A DNA stretch of 47,861 nucleotides from Clostridia bacterium (GTDB lineage Bacteria > Bacillota > Clostridia > UMGS1810): positions 1 through 47,861 of the forward strand of contig JAFQBA010000035.1 of the NCBI GenBank assembly GCA_017416845.1, in the 5' to 3' direction. The position numbers were made by a program, and so were the translations under genes. This document shows positions 33,068 through 41,141 of this stretch, piece by piece (positions within the stretch are counted from its first letter, which is position 1; each line of letters begins with the position of its first letter). A model generated the notes under the pieces. That model was not told where the DNA came from. It did no database searches and was given only the letters and a program-made list of their open reading frames with translations.

Positions 33068-33913
33068 TCAACGTCGTAGAGATATTGATTTATCCGTTAA
33101 TATCAGTGATTTCTTATATTTGGAAGGTGACATACCGACATAATCTGAAAACACCCTGTCAAAAGCGGTTGTGGTGTCAAAACCGCAAAGCATTGCTGTT
33201 TCGGTAACAGATTTGTCTTCTTCAAGATATTTTTTTGCTTTTATTATTCTGATTGTGTTCACATAACCCGGAAGGCTTGATCCCGTGAATTTTGAAAAAC
33301 ATCTTGAAATGGTGAACTTACTCATAAAAAATTTTGAAGCAAGAAGATCAAGGGTGATTTTTTGATCAAAGTTTTCCTCTACATAGCGTATGATTTCAGA
33401 AAAACTGCCGGGAAGCGGAGGCTTTTGGGAATTTTGCGAAAGCAGAGCAAGAAGTGAGCATAGTGCAAGCTGAGATGAGCACTCGTCAAGCTTTAACGGG
33501 TGTTCTTTTTGTGAAGAGAGAAGCTTTTTGATGTGAAAATCAAATTCATCCTCAAAAGCTTCTATATGAATTATATTACATGGACTTGAAAAACAGCAAA
33601 GCAAATCTGCGCCAAGCTGTTTTTTTATGTCATGAACAGAATATTCATGAAAAGCAACAAGAATTCTTTTCTCGGGAAGCTTTTCTCCCGAGGACGTCAT
33701 GTGAGGAATAAAGGGCGGAATGAGCGCAACATTTGATTTGTCCAGACGGTAGGAATTGTTGCCCACCGTGAGGATTCGGCTGTTTTCGGTAACATGCAAT
33801 ATTTCATAACTTGAGTGATAGTGCATTTCGCTCATGTGAGTTGTTCGCTCATATGTGGCTGTTTTTGCTTCGATGCCGATTTCGTTGGTTTCTCTGATTT
33901 CATTTGAAAGCAT
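33068..33913 (-). CDS. AraC-family regulator, probably of GH105 unit
   Basis: The 281-residue product has an N-terminal cupin domain (HYHSSYEILHVTENSRILTVGNNSY and IPPFIPHMTSSGE, about 31-77) and a C-terminal AraC DNA-binding domain with ITLDLLASKFFMSKFTISRCFSKFTG and VTETAMLCGFDTTTAFDRVFSDYVGMSPSKYKK. It faces away from the GH105 gene and likely controls it. GAGGTG lies upstream of its ATG. It is convergent with the AraC gene at 32279 and separated from it by 42 bases, with no clear terminator seen between them. Confidence 0.9.
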   Translation of the reverse strand: MLSNEIRETNEIGIEAKTATYERTTHMSEMHYHSSYEILHVTENSRILTVGNNSYRLDKSNVALIPPFIPHMTSSGEKLPEKRILVAFHEYSVHDIKKQLGADLLCCFSSPCNIIHIEAFEDEFDFHIKKLLSSQKEHPLKLDECSSQLALCSLLALLSQNSQKPPLPGSFSEIIRYVEENFDQKITLDLLASKFFMSKFTISRCFSKFTGSSLPGYVNTIRIIKAKKYLEEDKSVTETAMLCGFDTTTAFDRVFSDYVGMSPSKYKKSLILTDKSISLRR

Positions 33914-33934
33914 AAAAATTCACCTCTTCAATTT

Positions 33935-33963
33935 ATTATACACAAAGAAGAATAATCAGTCAA
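33935..33963 (-). promoter_or_regulatory. promoter of AraC regulator at 33068-33913
   Basis: Minus-strand TTGACT (33963-33958), 17-base spacer, TATAAT (33940-33935). Confidence 0.75.
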
Positions 33964-34006
33964 GCAAGAATTGTAAACTTTTTAAGGGAATATTGCAATA
34001 ATTGTG

Positions 34007-34035
34007 TTGAAAAGATTGGCAGAATATAATATGAT
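34007..34035 (+). promoter_or_regulatory. promoter of GH105 unit
   Basis: TTGAAA (34007-34012), 17-base spacer, TATGAT (34030-34035). An inverted repeat ATGATTT/AAATCAT (34031-34037 and 34052-34058) overlaps the -10 box and may be an operator. Confidence 0.6.
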
Positions 34036-34055
34036 TTGATTATAATAAATTAAAT

Positions 34056-34083
34056 CATCAACACTAAATTAGTTTGGTTGATG
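34056..34083 (+). promoter_or_regulatory. nested hairpin before GH105 ribosome binding site
   Basis: CATCAAC (34056-34062) pairs with GTTGATG (34077-34083), enclosing a second perfect inverted repeat ACTAA-a-TTAGT (34063-34073). It ends just before AAAGG at 34086-34090. It could act on RNA (translation control) or as an operator. Confidence 0.5.
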
Positions 34084-34099
34084 TGAAAGGATGATAAAA

Positions 34100-35137
34100 A
34101 TGCGGGAATTAATAAAAAAGACAGCACAGAGCATGCTTTCAATTGAAAAAAGTACATTTCAGGAAAAATGTCCCATAAGCATTGTGGATATAAACAAATG
34201 GGAATGGGCACAAGGGGTTGGTCTGTATGGACTATATCGCTATTATGAAGTTTCGGGTGATGAAAAATATCTTGACATTTTAAAGAATTGGTTTAAAGAC
34301 CGCATCAACGAGGGCTTGCCCGAAAAATGCGTAAATACCTGTGCACCGCTTCTCACGCTTAGCTTTGTATATGACGGGGACGAAGAATACAAAGCACTCA
34401 TGAAGGAATGGGCGCTTTGGCTCATGAACGATCTTGAACGCACAGCGGAAAACGGTTTTGTTCATTCGGGCTCGGGGGTGGTTTGTCACAATCAGCTTTG
34501 GGACGACACCCTTTTCATGTGTGTATTGTTCCTCGCAAGAGCGGGTATAATTTTTGGCGAGGACGAGTGGCTTGAGGAAACAAAACGTCAGTTCCTTGTG
34601 CATTTGAGATATCTGACCGATCTTAAAACAGGACTGATGTTTCATGGTTGGAGCTTTGAAGACCGCTCTAACTTTGCCGAAGCAAGATGGGGCAGAGGAA
34701 ATGCATGGGTTACGGTTTGCATTCCCGACTATATCGACATTATGGGTGATAAGCTTGAAAAAGGCATGAAGGATTATCTCATCGGTTGTCTGGATTCGCA
34801 GATTAGAGCTCTTGAAAAATATCAGACTTCAAGCGGAATGTGGCGCACTCTCATAGATGACGAAACCACATATGAAGAAGCTTCGGCAACGGCAGGCTTT
34901 GGCTACGGTATTCACAAAGCCGTGAGACTTGGCTACGTTGATAAAAGATTTGAGGCTTGCGCAATTAAAGCTCTTGAAGGCATAAAAGGATGCATCGATG
35001 AAAACGGCGTTGTGGACAAGGTTTCCTATGGAACCGGACTTTCGTATGATGTTAATTATTATAAAAACATTCAGATTTTGCCAATGACCTACGGTCAGGC
35101 ACTTGCGATTTTGTTTTTGAGTGAATCTATGAATTGA
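34100..35137 (+). CDS. GH105/GH88-type unsaturated uronyl hydrolase
   Basis: Predicted to remove the 4,5-unsaturated uronic acid left at the non-reducing end of oligosaccharides by polysaccharide lyases. The 345-residue product is an (alpha/alpha)6 barrel of the YteR type: NKWEWAQGVGLYGLYRYYE, HNQLWDDTLFMCVLFLARAG with the key Asp, and FAEARWGRGNAWV are family landmarks. No signal peptide, so it acts in the cytosol. The start at 34100 is chosen for its spacing to AAAGG; ATG 34091 abuts that site. Rhamnogalacturonan products are the classical GH105 substrate, but other uronyl glycans are possible. The next gene starts 11 bases after its stop. Confidence 0.92.
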   Translation: MRELIKKTAQSMLSIEKSTFQEKCPISIVDINKWEWAQGVGLYGLYRYYEVSGDEKYLDILKNWFKDRINEGLPEKCVNTCAPLLTLSFVYDGDEEYKALMKEWALWLMNDLERTAENGFVHSGSGVVCHNQLWDDTLFMCVLFLARAGIIFGEDEWLEETKRQFLVHLRYLTDLKTGLMFHGWSFEDRSNFAEARWGRGNAWVTVCIPDYIDIMGDKLEKGMKDYLIGCLDSQIRALEKYQTSSGMWRTLIDDETTYEEASATAGFGYGIHKAVRLGYVDKRFEACAIKALEGIKGCIDENGVVDKVSYGTGLSYDVNYYKNIQILPMTYGQALAILFLSESMN

Positions 35138-35148
35138 GGAGGTATATT

Positions 35149-36855
35149 ATGCTTGATTTAATAAAAGAAATCTACTCTGATGATGGTATAGAAATAAGGG
35201 ACAACATGGTCATCAGCCAAATGCGTCCCCACACAAGACCGGTTGAAAACCTTCCTGAATGTGCAAGCGGAAGAGTAACTGCAGAATATTATTTTTGGGC
35301 AAGATATTTTGATAAGATAGACGACGAGTCTGCAAAAGCTATGGTTGCAGAACTTAAAAAGCTTCAGATAACCGACAAAAGCAGTGATCACTTTGGTTGT
35401 ATGCGGTGGTACAGAGAGGAAACTTTTATCACCGATTCCAACGGTGCATTTTTCGTACTTTTGCCAATGGCTATTGCCTACAGATTATGTTCTCACAAAA
35501 TGACCGCTGAGGAAAAATGCGACATTGAAGAGCTTTTGAAAAATGCTTTGGAATGGTTTAAAAAAGAAATCTCGGGTCCTATTTTCTACAGCAACAAAAT
35601 TACAAGTGACGGTGCCATGGTTGCCCTCATTGCATCCATAACCGGCGAGGGAAGGAATGAGAGCGAAACGTTTTGGAAAAGATGGATTCGCTTTGCTGAC
35701 ACAAGGGGATTTGGCTGGGGTGAAAACACCAGCGACGGTTATATAATGATAATGACTACAGCACTAAACATTGCTATTCTCACCGTAACCGACGAAAATA
35801 TATGCGCTCGTATTCGAGACAAAAGGCAAATCCTTTTAAATTACATGGCATTTCATGGCGGGAAACCAATGGTGCCGTCAATAAGAACATACAATTTTGA
35901 TGCTATTCCCGATTACGGCGGTGCTATGTATAAGTTTTTTGTCGAAAAACAGCTTCGCACAAGAGGTGGTGAGCAGATTTCACCCATGATGGCAATCATT
36001 GCCATTGAGTCGGGAATGGATTTTGACAAGATGTTGGCAAAAGAGAGGGTAAGATGTGAAAGGGTTTTCGATTCTTCTGTTGCCTACACATGGAAAGGAG
36101 ACGGCATACGACTTGGAACGGTGTCAAAGTTCCCTGCCATGAAAAACTGTTATCAGCGTGACGGTTGGGGGCTTGGCTGGCAAACCATGCCTGCCTGTGC
36201 CCTTGTGGAGGATATTCACGTTGCATTCTTGCGTATGAGAACCAAAATCGGAGAAAACATGCACTCTCATCCTGCAGTTGACAAGCACAGTGCTTTTTTA
36301 TCTAACCGAATTTTTGAAGATGGTAATCTTGTTACGGTCAACACTCTTTCAAATCAGCAAAACAACCTTGCCATAGTTTCAAGAAGCATAACGAAGCTTG
36401 CCAATACCGCAGGAGGAATCTATGATGAGTGGTGCATACCTGCAGGCTATGAAAAAATTGAAAAAACGGAATCAAACGAAAGAATCTGGTATGTTGTAAC
36501 CTACAATAAATGCGCCCTTGCCATAACCAACCTCGGCGGATTTGCTCACGGCTGTAAAAACAGAGAAAAGCTCGATGTCAGCCTTGGCAAAAGCGGAAAG
36601 TTTGATGTGATTTCGGCAAAGCTCTATGAAGGAGAGAAAAAGCTTGTTTTTGCCGAAAGACTCGAGAGTGTGTGGGTGGTGGCGGCAATTGAAAACAAAA
36701 CCGAAGCCAAAGAATATATTTCAAAACTTGAAATTTCGGAAAACGAATGGCGCAGCGATTTTATCCCCGCAAGTGAGTTCACCTATTTGAGGAAGATTGT
36801 GTGCACAGATGGAGTAAGCAAGGCAGAGTTTGAAGTTAATCCTGATGAGTCATAA
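35149..36855 (+). CDS. cytosolic lyase-like protein, family unrecognised
   Basis: The 568-residue product has no signal peptide. The N-terminal half (to about 300) is helix-rich with repeated aromatic pairs (YYFWARYF, EWFKKEI, FWKRWIRFAD), like an (alpha/alpha) toroid. The C-terminal half (about 310-560) is beta-rich (MRTKIGENMHSHPAVDKHSA, LVTVNTLSNQQNN, YVVTYNKCALAITNLGGFAHG), as in heparinase or PL8-like lyases. Conserved-looking His and Tyr residues occur at YDYGG-like NFDAIPDYGGAMYKFF and MHSHPAVDKH. It is co-transcribed with the GH105 gene (GAGGAGG, ATG at 35149), which suggests work on uronyl oligosaccharides. I cannot assign an activity. Confidence 0.6.
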   Translation: MLDLIKEIYSDDGIEIRDNMVISQMRPHTRPVENLPECASGRVTAEYYFWARYFDKIDDESAKAMVAELKKLQITDKSSDHFGCMRWYREETFITDSNGAFFVLLPMAIAYRLCSHKMTAEEKCDIEELLKNALEWFKKEISGPIFYSNKITSDGAMVALIASITGEGRNESETFWKRWIRFADTRGFGWGENTSDGYIMIMTTALNIAILTVTDENICARIRDKRQILLNYMAFHGGKPMVPSIRTYNFDAIPDYGGAMYKFFVEKQLRTRGGEQISPMMAIIAIESGMDFDKMLAKERVRCERVFDSSVAYTWKGDGIRLGTVSKFPAMKNCYQRDGWGLGWQTMPACALVEDIHVAFLRMRTKIGENMHSHPAVDKHSAFLSNRIFEDGNLVTVNTLSNQQNNLAIVSRSITKLANTAGGIYDEWCIPAGYEKIEKTESNERIWYVVTYNKCALAITNLGGFAHGCKNREKLDVSLGKSGKFDVISAKLYEGEKKLVFAERLESVWVVAAIENKTEAKEYISKLEISENEWRSDFIPASEFTYLRKIVCTDGVSKAEFEVNPDES

Positions 36856-36965
36856 AGGGTTTAACGTGCAAAACGCATGCACATAATGCCTTGGTATTCG
36901 TTTTAGCAAACTTATAATCATCCTTTTAGGGAACGTCCTGTGTGTCGTTCTCTAATTTGGGGTTC
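36856..36965. other. intergenic, weak hairpin
   Basis: No gene. A weak hairpin AGGGAACG/CGTTCTCT (36928-36953, one mismatch) followed by AATTTGG may be a poor terminator for the preceding gene. Confidence 0.35.
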
Positions 36966-37217
36966 AAATTGGAGTTTGTCGGGGAGATGGAATTGGGCGA
37001 TAGCGAAAGGCTCTCCCTGTGTAAGGGGAGCTGTCACCGCAAGGTGACTGAGGGGTTGTCAGGGAACTTTAAATCGCCACAAACACAGTGATTGAGGCAG
37101 TTTGCTACAACCCCTCCGTCATCTTCGCTTAACGCTCGATGCCACCTCCCCTTACACAGTGGAGGCTCTCGCTCTGGTGCAAATTCCATCTCCAAACTCC
37201 CCGACAAACTCCAATTT
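36966..37217. mobile_element. palindromic MITE-like element, copy 1
   Basis: A 252-base element bounded by perfect 21-bp terminal inverted repeats (36966-36986 and 37197-37217; AAATTGGAGTTTGTCGGGGA...). Internal inverted arms include CTGTGTAAGGGGAG (37017-37030) with its complement at 37146-37159, and AGGGGTTGT (37051-37059) with ACAACCCCT (37107-37115). A small GTCACC-gca-AGGTGAC hairpin lies at 37033-37048. It encodes no protein, so it would depend on a transposase elsewhere. A diverged second copy starts at 47722. No clear target-site duplication was seen. Confidence 0.85.
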
Positions 37218-37236
37218 TATTAATACAAATCAAAAG

Positions 37237-37266
37237 CGGCAGAGAAAACATTGATTTTCTCTGCCG
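37237..37266. terminator. strong terminator hairpin, possibly bidirectional
   Basis: CGGCAGAGAAAA-cattga-TTTTCTCTGCCG, a perfect 12-bp stem. The plus-strand tail is TTGTTTTATG and the minus-strand tail CTTTTGATTTG. It may end the GH105 unit, with the MITE now inserted between gene and terminator, or the AraC gene at 37392 on the minus strand. Confidence 0.75.
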
Positions 37267-37391
37267 TTGTTTTATGCGTTTATTAAATTATTCCCTGCGT
37301 TTTTGCCTTGATTGAGACAAAATTAATTATTTAAAACTCCAAGTGACCTCAAATGATGAATTTTCGGTATCTTCAGTGTTGGTTGTTAATG

Positions 37392-38312
37392 TTATCTCAA
37401 CCTCAACTGTTCTTTGTTGATTTCGGAAATGAATTTAAGGGGGGTTGCACCGAATTTTTTCTTAAAAAGGGTTACATAATACTGATAATTTTTAAAACCG
37501 CTGCTTGCGGCAGAATCCATAACGGAATACCCTCTTCGCAAAAGCTCAATGGAGTTTTCGAGACGGAGGTTTGTCACAATGTCATTTACTGTGCAATTAA
37601 GCTTCTTTTTGAATATTCTGCAAAGGTATGATGTGCTCACGTTGCAGTGACGAGCAATGTCGTCTATGGAATTTATTGTTTTAAAATTTGATGTTATATA
37701 GTCGGTAGCATCGGCAATAAGCGAGCGAGCGCTTCGGGTTGAGGGCTTGTTTATTGCATCGTAAATCATGTGCACCAGCTCAATTACATATGCATAGAGA
37801 AGCAAATCGTTTTCGTTTTGCTTGCGGTTGATGTTTTCAAAGGCATCGATTATGTCTTCAAGTGTTTTTTGGTTGTTAATCTGAAATCTTTTGTTTTCCG
37901 AGCCGTAAAACAAATCATACAAAAAATGGTTCCCTTTAAGGTTTTTCACATATTCCGAGGGAAAGTTTATTCCGTAATAATCATTTGTTCCCTGTACATA
38001 TGAATATGGTCGGTGAATGTCTTTTTCGTTTTTCACAACCACACTTCCGTTGGTGGAATAGAAAGTTTCACCGTTAATTATGAGGTTTGAATGTCCGTGC
38101 ATGAACAAAAAGAGTGTGCAAAAATTGTTTCGTGTGTTGTAGTGAAGATTCTTTTCCGGATTGTGATAATTTGAAAAACGGAAAACAGATATGCAGTCTT
38201 TTTCTTTTCGGTCATTGAGACGGATAAGCTTTCGGAAAATCCATTTTTCATTTGGATTATTAGGTGAAGGAGTGTTGTTCTTATTTTGGTAATACAATTC
38301 TATTTCGTTCAT
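37392..38312 (-). CDS. AraC-family regulator, probably of exported-protein operon
   Basis: The 306-residue product has a cupin-like N-terminal domain (FLFMHGHSNLIINGETFYSTNGSVVV, about 68-95, then DIHRPYSY) and a C-terminal AraC domain with INSIDDIARHCNVSTSYLCRIFKKKLNCT and VMDSAASSGFKNYQYYVTLFKKKFGATPLKF. The ATG at 38312 is chosen because AAAGGAAG precedes it; the frame opens three codons earlier at a GTG. It diverges from the SLH gene over about 160 bases and most likely activates that operon in response to a sugar. Confidence 0.9.
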   Translation of the reverse strand: MNEIELYYQNKNNTPSPNNPNEKWIFRKLIRLNDRKEKDCISVFRFSNYHNPEKNLHYNTRNNFCTLFLFMHGHSNLIINGETFYSTNGSVVVKNEKDIHRPYSYVQGTNDYYGINFPSEYVKNLKGNHFLYDLFYGSENKRFQINNQKTLEDIIDAFENINRKQNENDLLLYAYVIELVHMIYDAINKPSTRSARSLIADATDYITSNFKTINSIDDIARHCNVSTSYLCRIFKKKLNCTVNDIVTNLRLENSIELLRRGYSVMDSAASSGFKNYQYYVTLFKKKFGATPLKFISEINKEQLRLR

Positions 38313-38321
38313 ACATTTCAC

Positions 38322-38475
38322 TTCCTTTATATATACACAATATATATGTTCAAAATTTCAAAATTAATGGTTAATAATATATGTATACAAAACATCGGTA
38401 TTATTTTATAATAATTATAGAATAACGGCTGGTTAATGTCAATAGAAAATGTTACAAAGAAACGGAGGCAACAAA
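38322..38475. other. divergent promoter region of AraC and SLH operon
   Basis: AT-rich, with a TATAAT-like -10 for the plus strand near 38406 but no good -35 box, which fits an activator-dependent promoter. GGAGG precedes the SLH gene start at 38476. Confidence 0.35.
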
Positions 38476-41118
38476 ATGTCACAGTTAAGAAAAATTTTCT
38501 CATGTCTGATGATGTTGATGCTTGTGATTGGCACTCTCAATTGTACAGCGGCATCAGAGACCATGCAAAGGGCAAATGCCCACAAAGAAATTTTTGTGCT
38601 GAAATCTCTCGGGGTTATTGATGATTCGTTTAATGCGGAGTCATCTTATCTCACCCGAAGCCAAATGGCGATGCTCACCATAAGACTTTTGGGCGTAAGA
38701 GATGAAGGTGCTTATTCGGGCGGTTTTTCAGATGTAACTGCCGACACCGAATATGCAGGCTACATCAGCCATGCAAAAGCGCTTGGCATTATGAACGGAA
38801 ACGGTGAAAGCTTTATGCCTCAAAGATTTGTTTCGGGGCAGGAAGCGGCAAAAACCCTTGTGTCGGCTCTCGGTTATGATGTTGTAGCCATTCAAAAGGG
38901 CGGTTGGCCGACCGGATATGTGGCTTGTGCTTCGGAGATTGGACTTTTGAAAAATGTTTCGAGCTTTTCGGATGCGGTTATATCTTCTGAAGATGCATAC
39001 ATAATGTTTGCAAATGCTCTTGATGTAAAACCCATGAATCCCACATATGGCACAGAGGCAGGATACGAAAAAGACAGCTTAACCCTCGGAGAAATTCTCG
39101 AAGACAGATTTGAACTTGAATATATTGAGGGCACAGTTGTTGCCGTTGATGAAACAACTCTTGATGGTGATGTTGATTTTGAAGAGGGCTATGTGGTTAT
39201 CGGCAATAGGAAACTTGCCTACTCTCAAAAAGAGCTTTTGCCTTATCTTGCTTTTCCTGTTTATGCCTATGCTGACAGCAAGGGCAAGCTTGTGGAAATC
39301 TGCAAAAATGAAGAGCTCTATGAAGAAACCGTAATTTCCCCGGCCGACATTGAAAATCTTTCTCTTTCGGAAATCACTTTCTTTGACAAAGACGGAAAAG
39401 ATGAAAAAATTAAAATTTCGGATGATGCCGCATTTATCTATAACGGCAAGCCTCTCACCACTCCGCTTAAAGACGATTTGATCATCCACACGGGAAAGCT
39501 TCGCCTTGTGTCCAATAACGACGACAAAGCATGTGAGGCAGTGTTTATTGAAGAAACCGTCAGCGTTTGTGTTGACACAATTTATGAACCAAACAACAGC
39601 GTATATTTTAAAGCAGGATTTTCCTTTGGTGGCAGGTCAAGCATAAGCTTTGATTTTGAAAATGATGACCTTTCCTTTAAAATCATCAATGCCGACGGCA
39701 ATCTCGGAAGCTTTTCGGACATAAAAGAAGGCATGGCACTGACGGTTATGCAAAGCCGTGATGCAAAGGTGACAACGGTTTATCTCAGCGCCAAAACCGT
39801 TTCGGGTGTTCTTGAAGAAATGAATGCTGCCCGTGCAAAGGTGACAATTGACAAAGTTTCCTATGACCTTGCAGTTAATGAAGCGGGCACTCCGTGGCTG
39901 GATGCTCCTCTCGGAACAAATGCCGAATTCCTTGTTGATGCTGACGGCAGAATTGTTTGCTTGGCAAATGATGCCTCCGACGACAAATTCGCTTTTGTTT
40001 CGGCAATGTCAACTCCCGGTGGAATGGCACAGCCAAAGGTGCTTCTTCGCACATCGGGAAAATCGGTTCGTGAAGAAAAGGAAAGCGGAAATTCAATTAT
40101 TGTGTCCTACAAATATCAGAACGGCGAAGACCTTGAGATGGAATTTGCATCAAAGGTAAGGTTCAACGGCACATCTGTTGCACCGTCCGACATAAGCAAA
40201 AATGCTCTTTGCGATAAGCTTATTAAATATAAGCTCGATTCCGACGGCAAACTTAAATCCATTGATACCTATGATTCCTACAATGAACGTGCAAGCATGA
40301 ACTTTAATGCGGAAATCATTTCCTTTGGAGGAAAAGCCGACCGTGACAGCTTTCTTGTTGGAAGCTCCACAAAGGTTTTGTGTGTGCCCAATGTGCCCGA
40401 TTCAAACGGTGACTGGAATCAGACGGTAAAATGTACAGACGAAGGCTCTTACACCGTTTACGGTGCAGACATTGACCCCGAATCAAACATTGCAGGTGCA
40501 GTTGTAATCTATGCCGACATGGATGCCGATGCCCTTGTTCCCATTGATGAAGACACTAAGATTTCAATTGTTGTTTCTTCGTCGGAAGTTATGGACGATG
40601 ACGGCGATGCGGTTTGCAGTGTACACATTCTCACCGAAAACGAAGAAAACTACATAATGACCGGTTCAAACCTCGCTGCCAAAGAAGCGGCAAAATCCCT
40701 AAGACCCGGTGACCTCATTCGCTATTCAACCGATGTTGACGGACGAATCGCAAATCTTGAGCTGCTTGCTTCAATTCAGGACCTTGACCGTTTCTACCGT
40801 GCAAATGCCAACTCAACCAATGAAGAAATCTACGGCAGAGTGACAAACGTTGAGGTTAACAGACTTTCACGAATCAAGAATGAATTTGTGGACAAAGTGA
40901 CAATTGCAACAAACGAATGGCTTTCAAACGGTGTGAGTTATGAACTGGTTCAAAAGGATGGTCCCGTGATGTATATCTGCAATCCGTCCAAGAAAACAGT
41001 GAGAGCCGCAAGCGGTTACGATATGCTCGGTTCACAGCAGTTTGGCGTGGCTGAGAGCTCAAAGGTGTTTATGCTTGTTAAAAATAACGACCCTCAGGCG
41101 GTTGTTGTTATAGAATAA
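38476..41118 (+). CDS. surface protein with three SLH domains
   Basis: The 880-residue exported protein has a signal peptide (about residues 1-27) and three S-layer homology repeats in residues 28-190: ANAHKEIFVLKSLGVIDDSF...LTRSQMAMLTIRLLG, FSDVTADTEYAGYISHAKAL...FVSGQEAAKTLVSALGYD, and WPTGYVACASEIGLLK...SSEDAYIMFANAL. SLH domains bind cell-wall polymers and hold proteins on the surface. The remaining 690 residues are acidic and beta-rich with no recognised enzyme motif. Position as first gene of the operon, 23 bases before the next, suggests it anchors or displays the two following carbohydrate-active proteins. GGAGG precedes the ATG; an earlier in-frame start at 38449 is rejected. Confidence 0.88.
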   Translation: MSQLRKIFSCLMMLMLVIGTLNCTAASETMQRANAHKEIFVLKSLGVIDDSFNAESSYLTRSQMAMLTIRLLGVRDEGAYSGGFSDVTADTEYAGYISHAKALGIMNGNGESFMPQRFVSGQEAAKTLVSALGYDVVAIQKGGWPTGYVACASEIGLLKNVSSFSDAVISSEDAYIMFANALDVKPMNPTYGTEAGYEKDSLTLGEILEDRFELEYIEGTVVAVDETTLDGDVDFEEGYVVIGNRKLAYSQKELLPYLAFPVYAYADSKGKLVEICKNEELYEETVISPADIENLSLSEITFFDKDGKDEKIKISDDAAFIYNGKPLTTPLKDDLIIHTGKLRLVSNNDDKACEAVFIEETVSVCVDTIYEPNNSVYFKAGFSFGGRSSISFDFENDDLSFKIINADGNLGSFSDIKEGMALTVMQSRDAKVTTVYLSAKTVSGVLEEMNAARAKVTIDKVSYDLAVNEAGTPWLDAPLGTNAEFLVDADGRIVCLANDASDDKFAFVSAMSTPGGMAQPKVLLRTSGKSVREEKESGNSIIVSYKYQNGEDLEMEFASKVRFNGTSVAPSDISKNALCDKLIKYKLDSDGKLKSIDTYDSYNERASMNFNAEIISFGGKADRDSFLVGSSTKVLCVPNVPDSNGDWNQTVKCTDEGSYTVYGADIDPESNIAGAVVIYADMDADALVPIDEDTKISIVVSSSEVMDDDGDAVCSVHILTENEENYIMTGSNLAAKEAAKSLRPGDLIRYSTDVDGRIANLELLASIQDLDRFYRANANSTNEEIYGRVTNVEVNRLSRIKNEFVDKVTIATNEWLSNGVSYELVQKDGPVMYICNPSKKTVRAASGYDMLGSQQFGVAESSKVFMLVKNNDPQAVVVIE

Positions 41119-41141
41119 ATTTTTTAAGGAGGATTTTAATT

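Noticed and set aside
36966..37217. Structured non-coding RNA gene
   Set aside because: Perfect terminal inverted repeats and a second dispersed copy fit a MITE better than an RNA gene.
38449..38475. Upstream start for the SLH protein
   Set aside because: The ribosome binding site GGAGG falls inside this extension and points to the ATG at 38476, which begins a normal signal peptide.
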